From NCBI RefSeq assembly GCF_013031245.1, contig NZ_WPZL01000011.1, forward strand, positions 62,001 through 126,000: a DNA stretch of 64,000 bases. The letters run 5' to 3'. The DNA is from Ruegeria lacuscaerulensis. GTDB taxonomy: Bacteria; Pseudomonadota; Alphaproteobacteria; Rhodobacterales; Rhodobacteraceae. The notes beneath the pieces were generated by a model. It was not told the DNA's origin. It was given only the letters and a program-made list of their open reading frames with translations, and searched no databases. Shown here one piece after another: positions 8,465 to 17,001 of the stretch (position 1 is the stretch's first letter; each line of letters opens with the position of its first letter). A program made the position numbers and the translations under genes.

Positions 8465-9847
8465 CTACGCCACCCAAATATCCATCGGATCCTCTACGCC
8501 CCGAACCGTCCGGTTTTCATGCATCTCGAATCCCGCTGTCAGCTCGGACGCGCGACTGCCTTCCTGTTCCAACTGTCGACGCACCGCATCGCTCAGGACA
8601 ACTATTGCCTGAAGATCACGGGTGAGCGCCTCAAGCTTGGCCGCCACGTTCACGGCGTCACCGATCACGGCAAACTCCAGCCTGTTGGCGCCGATATCGC
8701 CAAGAACGACCGAGCCATAGTGGACACCGATACCGACACTGATCTCGGGCTCGCCCGCCCGGCGGCGCTCAACGTTCCAGCGGTCGATCACATCGACCAT
8801 GTCGCGCGCGCAGGCCACCGCGTTGCTGGCATCCGCAGGCGTTGGCACCGGAGTACCAAACGTGGCCATCAACCCATCGCCAAGATATTTGTCCAGTGTG
8901 CCATGATGGCGAAACACCTCGGTCTCCATCCGGGCATGAAACCCGCGCAGGACCTCGATCACTTCGTAAGGATCACGGCCGGCGGCATATTTGGTGAACC
9001 CGACGATATCGATAAAAAGAACGGCCACATTCTCTTTGCGAACCTGCTTGAGCGGTTCGTCATTCTGGCTTAGTTCCTCGACCACGTTAGGCGAGAAATA
9101 CCGCGACAGGTTTGCCCGCTCACGCTCCAGCCCCGCATTCGTCATCAGCAATCGATTGAGACGCCGCATCGACACGCCTAAAGTCACGGCCACCATTACG
9201 AACACTATCGCCTGCTGAATGCGCAGTTGCGGGGCGAAGCTGTTGGGATCGAGCAGTTCGGCCACATCCGGGTAGCCTGCCAAAGCTTCAGCCACCCGTT
9301 CGCTGATGCCCGGGATCGGTGTTGAGACCCACCAGGCGATGATCCAGCCCACCGTCCACATCACGGCAGTCCAGGACCCGATGGCCACCACCGTACGCCA
9401 GGAATAAGCCAGAGTTCCCGCTGCCAGAATGATGAAGAAATACTGAAAGTTGTCGAACCGGTACTGCATCGCCAGCGGCCGGACGTCGTCGCTGAACGGG
9501 TTGGGAATGATCATCCCCAGGGTCATGATCAGCAGGTCCACAAAGATCAGCAACAACTCGGTCCGCGACTGCCCCACGCGACCCGCCCGCCGGATCAGCC
9601 AGCCGTTTGCGCAGATCAGCAACAGGATGAAGTGGTACCACAGCACCTCCCAGTGCGGGTTGAGGTAGATCAGCAGGATCCCGGTCAGCCCCATCGCGAT
9701 CCACCGGGCGCGTACCGCAAGTTCCAGCCCTTCGCGCTTGTGCCGTTCCAGCGCCGCCTCTGTATACTTGTTGTCCAGATCGAAATTGTCCGGGCGCGTC
9801 ACGAAGAACCGTCCAAAACGGGACTCGCTGGCTGTGGTGTCCGACAT
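8465..9847 (-). CDS. Membrane-anchored class III adenylate/guanylate cyclase
   Basis: A 460-residue protein. About 230 N-terminal residues carry five or six hydrophobic helices (for example MGLTGILLIYL and IVFVMVAVTLGV). A linker leads into a class III cyclase catalytic domain. Metal-binding Asp residues are in VLFIDIVGFT and KYLGDGLMATF. The substrate and transition-state region reads LEFAVIGDAVNVAAKLE: the usual Arg of the N-x3-R pair is Lys here, and the usual adenine-specifying Asp is Glu. It would make cAMP or cGMP at the membrane in response to an unknown signal. It is monocistronic; its stop lies 84 bp from the end of convergent alkB. Confidence 0.87.
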   Translation of the reverse strand: MSDTTASESRFGRFFVTRPDNFDLDNKYTEAALERHKREGLELAVRARWIAMGLTGILLIYLNPHWEVLWYHFILLLICANGWLIRRAGRVGQSRTELLLIFVDLLIMTLGMIIPNPFSDDVRPLAMQYRFDNFQYFFIILAAGTLAYSWRTVVAIGSWTAVMWTVGWIIAWWVSTPIPGISERVAEALAGYPDVAELLDPNSFAPQLRIQQAIVFVMVAVTLGVSMRRLNRLLMTNAGLERERANLSRYFSPNVVEELSQNDEPLKQVRKENVAVLFIDIVGFTKYAAGRDPYEVIEVLRGFHARMETEVFRHHGTLDKYLGDGLMATFGTPVPTPADASNAVACARDMVDVIDRWNVERRRAGEPEISVGIGVHYGSVVLGDIGANRLEFAVIGDAVNVAAKLEALTRDLQAIVVLSDAVRRQLEQEGSRASELTAGFEMHENRTVRGVEDPMDIWVA

Positions 9848-9907
9848 TGCTGGAGCTCCTTCACTGCGCCGCAGGATAGGACAAGCTCATATCGGAACCG
9901 GGCGGCG

Positions 9908-9941
9908 AAGAAAACAAAAGACCCCGCCGAGATCGGCGGGG
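9908..9941 (-). terminator. Rho-independent terminator of ccrM
   Basis: CCCCGCCG at 9922-9929 pairs with CGGCGGGG at 9934-9941. On the minus strand the stem is followed by TCTTTTGTTTTC. It lies just downstream of the ccrM stop at 9993. Confidence 0.8.
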
Positions 9942-9992
9942 CAAGGCGTAGTGCCTTGTGTCAGGCCACAGGCACCGGCGGTGTTCGTGAAA

Positions 9993-11102
<1,110 letters not shown>

Positions 11103-11147
11103 TCAAGTTCCACGGCGCTTTTGCGCTCATTTGGTTGAGACAAGGAT

Positions 11148-11186
11148 GAGTCATCCTGGATTCGCCGTCAATTTCTTTTTTGAATC
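11148..11186. promoter_or_regulatory. Cluster of three GANTC sites in the ccrM upstream region
   Basis: GAGTC at 11148-11152, GATTC at 11159-11163 and GAATC at 11182-11186 lie between the rnhB stop and the ccrM start. On the minus strand a TTGACG that could be a -35 box directly precedes the middle site. In Caulobacter, GANTC sites in the ccrM promoter/leader tune its transcription by methylation. Confidence 0.6.
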
Positions 11187-11199
11187 AGCGACTTACGAT

Positions 11200-11817
11200 T
11201 TACTCTTGATACAAGATATTGTGGACTGGTTTGAACGAACATCTATGGTGTGGGGTTACACCGAGATTTTGCAGCGCATCCTTGTGTTGTTTCGACGGAT
11301 ATCCAGCGTTTGTCTCCCACCCGTAACCAGGATGCTGTTGCGCCAAATCCACCATCAGCTGATCGCGCCAGTTTTTCGCAATGATCGAAGCAGCCGCGAT
11401 CGACACGGAACGGGCATCCCCTCTGACCACTGCCTGAGACTGAATTTTCAGCCCCCGGGGGATCATATTGCCGTCAATCAACAGGAAATCGGGGGCGGGG
11501 TTCAACGCCGCCACTGCTCGCGCCATCGCCAGATGAGAAGCCCTTAGAATATTAATCTCGTCAATTTCAGCCACCGATGCTTCGGCCACCGCAAACTCAG
11601 CCCGTTCCCGCAGCGCTATATCCAGCGCTGCGCGGCGTTTGGCCGTCAGCTTCTTGGAATCGTTCAGCCCCTCCGGAATATCATCCGGGTTCAGGATGAC
11701 AGCAGCGGCTACCACTGGTCCGGCCAGCGGTCCGCGACCAACCTCATCCACCCCGGCGATCCGCAAGCAGCCCCGCGCCAGCAGCGCATTTTCAAGCTCG
11801 AAATCTGGAATCGTCAT
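11200..11817 (-). CDS. rnhB: Ribonuclease HII
   Basis: A 205-residue type 2 RNase H that cuts RNA in RNA/DNA hybrids and at single ribonucleotides in DNA. The signature GVDEVGRGPLAGPVVAAAV carries the catalytic D-E pair near residue 20, and LIDGN and ASIIAKNWRD follow. The frame is open a further 30 codons upstream but that extension is not family-like; ATG 11817 gives MTIPDFELE, a normal start. It shares direction with ccrM, 106 bp upstream of it. The GANTC-rich gap suggests ccrM has its own promoter. Confidence 0.94.
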   Translation of the reverse strand: MTIPDFELENALLARGCLRIAGVDEVGRGPLAGPVVAAAVILNPDDIPEGLNDSKKLTAKRRAALDIALRERAEFAVAEASVAEIDEINILRASHLAMARAVAALNPAPDFLLIDGNMIPRGLKIQSQAVVRGDARSVSIAAASIIAKNWRDQLMVDLAQQHPGYGWETNAGYPSKQHKDALQNLGVTPHHRCSFKPVHNILYQE

Positions 11818-11850
11818 GCACCCGGAAAACCGTGTTTCGCCGCCTATCGC

Positions 11851-11885
11851 AAGAAAAAAGAGAGGGCAGCTTGAACCGCCCTCTC
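11851..11885 (-). terminator. Rho-independent terminator of the secreted-protein gene at 11927
   Basis: GAGAGGGC at 11860-11867 and GCCCTCTC at 11878-11885 form a perfect 8-bp stem. On the minus strand it is followed by TTTTTTCTT. It separates the small secreted-protein gene from rnhB. Confidence 0.85.
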
Positions 11886-11926
11886 CCGTGCGGCACTTCT
11901 GTGGCACCGCTCCTGCTCGAAATCTG

Positions 11927-12415
11927 TTACTTGTAACTCACGCGGTATCCCTTTTGGCGCAGACACGCGGGTTCGTATGCCCGCTTGACTTCTTTGCCAT
12001 TCCAGAAACCGACCTTGCACTGGTACGGCAGGCTATTGCTGTATTTGTAATACTTGCTCAGGCAGCGTGTTCCCAGCAGCGGGCGGTTGTGGGAATACGC
12101 CTTGTAGGTGCGCAAGCATCGTTGCGGCAGGGTGTAGCGCGCGACACGTTCCGGCAGGGGGCGCACATAATGCGGCCTGTCCTTTGGTTTTGCGTACACG
12201 GGTTTTCTGGGCGCCTTATAAACATGATTGTGGTTTCGCGTAACGGTGTTCTTTTTGTTTTGGTCACTAAAATGCTTCACGGCGGCACCGATCAGAGCGA
12301 TGGCCGCAAGCCCGCCAATGATGTCTCCGGTATCAGCAGCCCGCGCCTTGGATGCCGAAATACCGGTTATAGCGACTGCAGAGGCAACGATCAGCGCGAT
12401 GAATTTCTTATGCAT
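11927..12415 (-). CDS. Small secreted basic protein of unknown function
   Basis: 162 residues. The N-terminus MHKKFIALIVASAVAITGISASKARAAD is a clear Sec signal peptide with an AxA-type cleavage site. A short glycine/alanine-rich hydrophobic segment (IIGGLAAIALIGAAVKHF) follows. The rest is basic, rich in Tyr, Lys and Arg, with four Cys (CLRTY, RCLSKYY, YQCKVG, PACLRQ) that could form two disulfides. I recognise no enzyme motif. It is likely periplasmic or envelope-associated. It is a single gene with its own terminator; the 177 bp upstream should hold its promoter and that of the divergent gene at 12593. Confidence 0.75.
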   Translation of the reverse strand: MHKKFIALIVASAVAITGISASKARAADTGDIIGGLAAIALIGAAVKHFSDQNKKNTVTRNHNHVYKAPRKPVYAKPKDRPHYVRPLPERVARYTLPQRCLRTYKAYSHNRPLLGTRCLSKYYKYSNSLPYQCKVGFWNGKEVKRAYEPACLRQKGYRVSYK

Positions 12416-12592
12416 GGTTCTTGTCCTTCAGAAGTCTCGGGAAGGCCCGGTGGCAGGCCGTGTGCTTGATGCACCGAAACTGGCCGCTCCCCAGTCAGAC
12501 AAGCAATAACGGCCCGTTGTTATCCGATATCAGCCCTGCGAAACCCCTTTGGTTATTGAATATCTTGCGAACCCGTGCGCAGGATGCAGCCT

Positions 12593-12880
12593 ATGAAACA
12601 GATCCTCTCTTCTCTGACTATCCTGGCCCTGATATCGCTAGGCACCGCAGTTTCGGCGGCGGACTGCTATGCCGACTACAAGGCCAAGAAGGACAATCCG
12701 CTGCGCCTGCACTATGGTGTCATGCAGGTTTCCGCCTGTGGCAAAGGGCAGGCCAAGAAAGAGGTCGCCCAGCGCCTCAAGGGTTCCGGCTGGACTTTGC
12801 TGAACGTCATGTCGGTGTTCGGGCCGGAAGGGTTGGATAAAAGGAAGGCCAATGCCGGAAAATTCTATCTCCGTTACTGA
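12593..12880 (+). CDS. Small secreted protein, unknown function
   Basis: 95 residues beginning MKQILSSLTILALISLGTAVSAADC, a Sec signal peptide with SAA/D cleavage. The mature part has two Cys (ADCYADYK and SACGKG), which could form one disulfide, and ends KFYLRY. Upstream in-frame starts exist at 12575, but ATG 12593 places the signal peptide at the N-terminus. The 3' end overlaps the next gene by 29 bases in another frame, and an AAGGAAGG ribosome-binding site for that gene lies inside this one, so the two are probably translationally linked. No function is assigned. Confidence 0.72.
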   Translation: MKQILSSLTILALISLGTAVSAADCYADYKAKKDNPLRLHYGVMQVSACGKGQAKKEVAQRLKGSGWTLLNVMSVFGPEGLDKRKANAGKFYLRY

Positions 12881-13553
12881 AGCCCGGAGATCTGGAGTCA
12901 GACTGGTCGGCGCAGGTATCGCGGCGATCGTTTTGATTCTGGTGACGGCAGCGATCTTTCTGTTCTGGACCTTGCCCGACGCGAATGCCTTTAACGCGCG
13001 GGTCGAACGGTTGTTCATCGAAAGCGACCTGACCTCGCAGACCGAGATTCGCCTGCTGGAGATTCTGGCGCAGTCCGGCACCGCCTTTGCCGACACACTG
13101 TCCAGTTACCGCATGGTGATATTCGTCCTGCTGGTCTTTGCCAGCGCCATGCTGGTGACAGCGCTGGTGTTTCTGGTGATGCTGGTGATGCTGAACCGCC
13201 GGATGGCGCAGATCGAGCGTACCGGTATTCAGGTAACGTCCTTGTTGATCAGCCGCGAAGAAAACACTGTTTACCTGAACAACATGGATTTCAAGCTGAC
13301 ACCGGCGGCGATGGAGACGCTTTCGGTGCTGGCGGAATCGCGGCTGGATGACGAGGTGCTGTCCGGTGTCCAGATCGAAGCGATGATTTCCGGCAAAAAC
13401 GCCGCCGATTGCGATGAGGCCGCAGGTGCCACGCGGATCAAACGGCTGCGCGACGCCCTGGGTAACCAGATGGTCAGCGAGTTGCTGGTCAAGAACATCG
13501 CAAAGAAGGGTTATATGCTCTCTATCGAAAAAGATGTGATCCAGATGGTCTGA
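12852..13553 (+). CDS. Membrane protein with cytoplasmic winged-helix (OmpR/PhoB-like) C-terminus
   Basis: 233 residues. Two transmembrane helices are visible, near residues 17-41 (LVGAGIAAIVLILVTAAIF) and 84-111 (MVIFVLLVFASAMLVTALVF). A short periplasmic loop lies between them. The last 100 residues resemble a winged-helix trans-regulatory domain: NMDFKLTPAAMETLSVLAES, then TRIKRLRDALGNQ and LVKNIAKKGYML, matching the recognition helix and GYxL wing of OmpR-type regulators. The topology is the reverse of ToxR/CadC, with membrane first and DNA-binding domain last. It overlaps the small secreted-protein gene. It is possibly a one-component membrane-bound regulator; its targets are unknown. 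Confidence 0.65.
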   Translation: MPENSISVTEARRSGVRLVGAGIAAIVLILVTAAIFLFWTLPDANAFNARVERLFIESDLTSQTEIRLLEILAQSGTAFADTLSSYRMVIFVLLVFASAMLVTALVFLVMLVMLNRRMAQIERTGIQVTSLLISREENTVYLNNMDFKLTPAAMETLSVLAESRLDDEVLSGVQIEAMISGKNAADCDEAAGATRIKRLRDALGNQMVSELLVKNIAKKGYMLSIEKDVIQMV

Positions 13554-13659
13554 ACCGGCAATGCCGTACATGGGCTGTGTGGTAAAATGCCGGTCAACCC
13601 CCTTGGAAAAACGCGGTCCAGGCCCCATCCTATAAAGACCCGTGCCAGGGAGGTTGATG

Positions 13660-15231
13660 ATGAACGTCTACGCCACGCCAAGAACCAAAGGCTATGGGAT
13701 ATCAGTTGAGCGGCTGAACGGTCGGATTGCGATTTACCGCGACGAAATTCTGTTGGCCGATAGCTCCGATGCCAAAGTCATGTACGAAACGCGGCTACCG
13801 CCGGCGATCTATATTCCGCGCGAAGATGTGCGCATTGATCTGGGTGAAGAAACCGAATTGCAGACATTTTGCCCTTTCAAAGGGACGGCGACCTATCACG
13901 ATGTCGTCCTTGAGGGACAACGCCTGGAAAATTCCGTTTGGGCTTATGAAGATGCTCTTCCCGAAAGCGCCGCCATTCAAGGGCATATCGGGTTCATGCC
14001 CGATGCCTATACCCGGATCGATCTGGGTGAAAACCGACTGCGCGAACCCGATGACGGCAACATCAGCGGGCCTCTGATTGACTGGCTGATGCGAGGAGCG
14101 TCCCAAAACGACACGCCTGAAGCGTTCACCAAAGCGCTGGCCGAGAAGATGCTGGAACACGGGATCGCCATTCAGCGTCTGAGTATTCTGACCTGGTCAC
14201 TTCACCCGCTGATCGCGGGCAAACACTATATCTGGGAAAAGGACGAGGACGAAATCTCGACCAACATCCCGACCTATGAAATCCATGACCACCCGGCCTA
14301 TATCAATAGCCCCCTGCGCCACGTGTCGAACGGGTTGGGTGGCGTACGTCAGCGGCTGAACGACGAAAACCCTCATAACAGCTTTCCGATCATGGAGGAT
14401 CTTAGGGCAAAAGGCGCGACCGATTATGTTGCCATGCCCCTTCGTTTTTCGGACGGCCGGACCAACGTGCTGACGCTGACCTGTGATCATCCTGACGGGT
14501 TCACAACGGCAAATCTTGGGCTGGTGTTTGAATGCTCGTTGGTGATCGCCCGGTTCTATGAGGTCTTCATGCAGCGCGAAAACGCTCAGGTCCTGCTTGA
14601 AACCTATGTGGGCAAACGTTCAGGCGCGCGCGTTCTGGGCGGAGAAATCCGGCGTGGCGACGGCGATGAGATCGATGCAGCCATCATGTTTTGCGACCTT
14701 CGCAATTCGACCAGCCTGGAAGAACAGCTTGGCCGCACCGCCTATATCAATCTTCTGAACGACTTTTTCGAAACCGTGTCGGGCATTGTACATGAAAACG
14801 GCGGCGAGGTTCTGAAGTTTATCGGCGACGCTGTTCTGGCGGTCTTTCCTGAAGGCGAGGATTCAATCGCTGCGCGCGGAAATGCCCAACGCTCGGCCAT
14901 TGAAATTGTCGAGAAGCTTGGCGAACTAAGACAATCAGGATCCGATGCTCATTGCGATTGCTCTATTGGCGTTGCTTACGGCCGCGTGACCTATGGCAAT
15001 GTCGGATCCCGCGAGCGATTGGATTTCACCGTGATCGGGCAGGCTGCCAATATCGCCGCCCGCCTGGGGGAATACGGCAAGACGGTCAATCACCGAATTG
15101 TCGTGTCAGCCGATATTATGCCCGCATGTGCAAATGCGCAGCCGCTGGGTGATGTCAAACTACACAACGTGTCCCAACCGGTTAAATCCTACGCTCTCAG
15201 AACATCCGCGGACGCGGTGCTGAACGCCTGA
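13660..15231 (+). CDS. DUF427 - class III adenylate cyclase fusion protein
   Basis: 523 residues in three parts. Residues 1-130 match DUF427 (YIPREDVRIDL, FCPFKGTATYHDV, ENSVWAYEDALPE). Residues 150-310 form a middle region seen in alphaproteobacterial cyclases (GIAIQRLSILTWSLHPL). The class III cyclase domain follows from about 335, with metal Asp residues in MFCDLRNSTS and KFIGDAVLAVF and the complete catalytic set LDFTVIGQAANIAARL (adenine-specifying Asp, N-x3-R). It is soluble, with no transmembrane helix. AGGGAGG at 13647-13653 favours ATG 13660, with 13657 possible. It sits beside the flagellar block on the opposite strand. Confidence 0.88.
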   Translation: MNVYATPRTKGYGISVERLNGRIAIYRDEILLADSSDAKVMYETRLPPAIYIPREDVRIDLGEETELQTFCPFKGTATYHDVVLEGQRLENSVWAYEDALPESAAIQGHIGFMPDAYTRIDLGENRLREPDDGNISGPLIDWLMRGASQNDTPEAFTKALAEKMLEHGIAIQRLSILTWSLHPLIAGKHYIWEKDEDEISTNIPTYEIHDHPAYINSPLRHVSNGLGGVRQRLNDENPHNSFPIMEDLRAKGATDYVAMPLRFSDGRTNVLTLTCDHPDGFTTANLGLVFECSLVIARFYEVFMQRENAQVLLETYVGKRSGARVLGGEIRRGDGDEIDAAIMFCDLRNSTSLEEQLGRTAYINLLNDFFETVSGIVHENGGEVLKFIGDAVLAVFPEGEDSIAARGNAQRSAIEIVEKLGELRQSGSDAHCDCSIGVAYGRVTYGNVGSRERLDFTVIGQAANIAARLGEYGKTVNHRIVVSADIMPACANAQPLGDVKLHNVSQPVKSYALRTSADAVLNA

Positions 15232-15360
15232 AGCACCGGATATCCGTTAGCATCAACCACCGTTGCGCGGCGCAACACTGATCTGGTCTGGCTGGCGGGT
15301 TTACCCAATGCGAGCAGCGGCAAGCACATAACCTGCGTTTCGGTCAGGTGTCTTGGCCGG

Positions 15361-16152
15361 TTACGCTCCGAGCAGAATCAATGCTGTTTGCGCAGGCGAA
15401 ATCGTGCTTTGGAGCTGGGCGATCTGGCTGCGCGCCAGGAACCGATCCGTCAGTTGGGCAACGGCTGCCTCATCCGCAAACTGGGCCAGATCGTCGGACC
15501 CCGTCAAACCTGATAGCCTGTCCTTGAAAACCTCAAGCTGCTTGTCGATGTTCAGCTGCGCGAAACTCGAAGGCAGTCCAAGCGCCGTTTCCATCATGCT
15601 GCGCAGGGGCGGCAAGCCCATCAGGTCGAACCACTTGGTGTCAGCGCTGCTGTCTTTTGCCGCCAGATCGGCAAGGGCGTGCTGCGCATAAAGCGATATG
15701 CGCATCGTCTCATCAGAATCACCTACAGCGATTTCGAACCGGGACAGTACGCTGTCCTGCGCAATCTCTTCCATATTGGTGATCAGGCCCGTCTTTCGCA
15801 CCTCACCCGGGCCCAGACCGAATGCCTCTGAAAACTCCCGATACCTTTTGTCGGCCAGACGATTGGAGAGCGCATCATCGGCACTCGTGCCATCGGACAG
15901 AATTTTCTGGATAAAGTAGCGATTGTCTAAATCGCCCTTCAAACCGAAGGCTCCCAAGGCTACCTGCAGCAGACGCCGGTCCGAGACCAGATCCTCTGCG
16001 GATTGCACATTGCCGATGTTTTCAAGAAAGTACTGCGTCTCCCTTTCATTGACGGTCGATGACGAAAAACTGTCCAGTTGCGCATCGTAAGTGCGCTGCA
16101 GGAACCGCCAGCCGACAATTCCGCCGGCAGGTATGACCGGCTGGAAGGTCAT
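15361..16152 (-). CDS. DUF1217 flagellar-locus protein
   Basis: 263 residues matching DUF1217, found in flagellar gene clusters of Rhodobacterales and Rhizobiales. The start MTFQPVIPAGGIVGWRFLQRT and the core FGLKGDLDNRYFIQKILSDG are typical. It has no signal peptide or membrane helix. The exact role is unknown; its constant linkage with flaF, flbT and flagellin suggests a structural or assembly function. Its start overlaps the flbT stop by four bases, so it is the last gene of a flagellin-flaF-flbT-DUF1217 run. Confidence 0.85.
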   Translation of the reverse strand: MTFQPVIPAGGIVGWRFLQRTYDAQLDSFSSSTVNERETQYFLENIGNVQSAEDLVSDRRLLQVALGAFGLKGDLDNRYFIQKILSDGTSADDALSNRLADKRYREFSEAFGLGPGEVRKTGLITNMEEIAQDSVLSRFEIAVGDSDETMRISLYAQHALADLAAKDSSADTKWFDLMGLPPLRSMMETALGLPSSFAQLNIDKQLEVFKDRLSGLTGSDDLAQFADEAAVAQLTDRFLARSQIAQLQSTISPAQTALILLGA

Positions 16153-16550
16153 TGCTGATACGCCATCAACCGTTCTTCACGCGGCAACAACGCGCGCAGG
16201 GCCTTCAGGCACTTGTAATACTGTTCGGCCAACAAGGCCTCGGTGGCCTCGGACAGTACTCGGCGACTGTCCGCATCGGTAAAGACCTGACTCAGTTCCT
16301 CGACCCGTCGCAGCAGTTGCTGACGTGCCCGGTCCGGTTCCATGTCACCGGAAAGCACAAGCTGGGCGGCATAGCACACCCGCCGAACCGGCGTATTCAC
16401 TTCATCCGGGTGGATGGCATCCCGCAGCCGCAGGACATTTGCTTGTGGCGTCATGATCGAAAACCGGCTGCGACGGTCTCCGTTTTCAAGAACCACACCG
16501 TTGATCAGCACCCTCTCTTTGGGTGCCAGTTTCAATACCAGCCCGCTCAT
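16149..16550 (-). CDS. flbT: Flagellin translation regulator FlbT
   Basis: 133 residues beginning MSGLVLKLAPKERVLINGVV, the standard FlbT N-terminus. In Caulobacter FlbT binds the 5' untranslated region of flagellin mRNA and destabilises it until the hook is complete. The frame is open far upstream, but ATG 16550 overlaps the flaF stop as TGATG, which defines the start. The C-terminal half contains the helical VEELSQVFTDADSRRVL. It is the third gene of the flagellin run; the flagellin leader lies about 1.7 kb upstream in the same transcription direction. Confidence 0.95.
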   Translation of the reverse strand: MSGLVLKLAPKERVLINGVVLENGDRRSRFSIMTPQANVLRLRDAIHPDEVNTPVRRVCYAAQLVLSGDMEPDRARQQLLRRVEELSQVFTDADSRRVLSEATEALLAEQYYKCLKALRALLPREERLMAYQQ

Positions 16551-16924
16551 CAGGTCGCACCCATTTGCCGCAGGCCGCGCAGGACTGCCATGTTGATCTC
16601 CAGCAAAGGCTCGACCGTTGCTTTGTCGCCCAGAACCTGGCTGCTGTGCTGTTCGGTAAACTCGGCCAAATAGAAAATCCGCGCACGCAATTCGTTGGGC
16701 AACGCGTTTTCTGAATCCGATACACCGCTGGCCAGGACCGCCCACAGTCGACGGTTTTCGTGCAGCGCCTGAACGAACCCGCCAAAATCGGACTTTTTCC
16801 GAGCTGCCGCAGCTTTGAGCCGATGGGTGATTTTTGAAATAGCCTCGTACTCGGTGTCGCGCGGGGTGCGCGTTGGTGCGGCGGTCTGCGAATAGGCGCG
16901 CTGTGCAAGAGTCTGCGGTGTCAC
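16550..16924 (-). CDS. flaF: Flagellar biosynthesis regulator FlaF
   Basis: 124 residues with the FlaF pattern AYSQTAAPTRTPRDTEYEAISKIT at the N-terminus and LRARIFYLAEFTEQHSSQVL in the middle. FlaF is required for flagellin synthesis in Caulobacter and Rhizobiales and acts opposite to FlbT. A TTG codon lies 15 bases upstream in frame, but GGAAGGA six bases before GTG 16924 points to the GTG as start. The stop and the flbT start share one base (TGATG). A hairpin separates it from the flagellin gene. Confidence 0.9.
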   Translation of the reverse strand: MTPQTLAQRAYSQTAAPTRTPRDTEYEAISKITHRLKAAAARKKSDFGGFVQALHENRRLWAVLASGVSDSENALPNELRARIFYLAEFTEQHSSQVLGDKATVEPLLEINMAVLRGLRQMGAT

Positions 16925-16949
16925 TTGAAGTCCTTCCAATAGTCCGTCT

Positions 16950-16989
16950 TTTGGCGGTCAGGGTCGGGGCGCATATCCACGCCCCGACC
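16950..16989 (-). terminator. Hairpin between flagellin and flaF
   Basis: GGTCGGGGCG at 16962-16971 pairs perfectly with CGCCCCGACC at 16980-16989 (10 bp, 8-nt loop). It lies just after the flagellin stop. The minus-strand tail is only weakly T-rich, so it may be an attenuator letting some transcription into flaF-flbT. Confidence 0.55.
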
Positions 16990-17001
16990 GGGTTCCGAGA
17001 T

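Noticed and set aside
15232..15360. Short palindrome GTTGCG-CGG-CGCAAC at 15262-15276 as terminator
   Set aside because: Only a 6-bp stem without a T-tract; it lies between convergent genes but the evidence is too weak.
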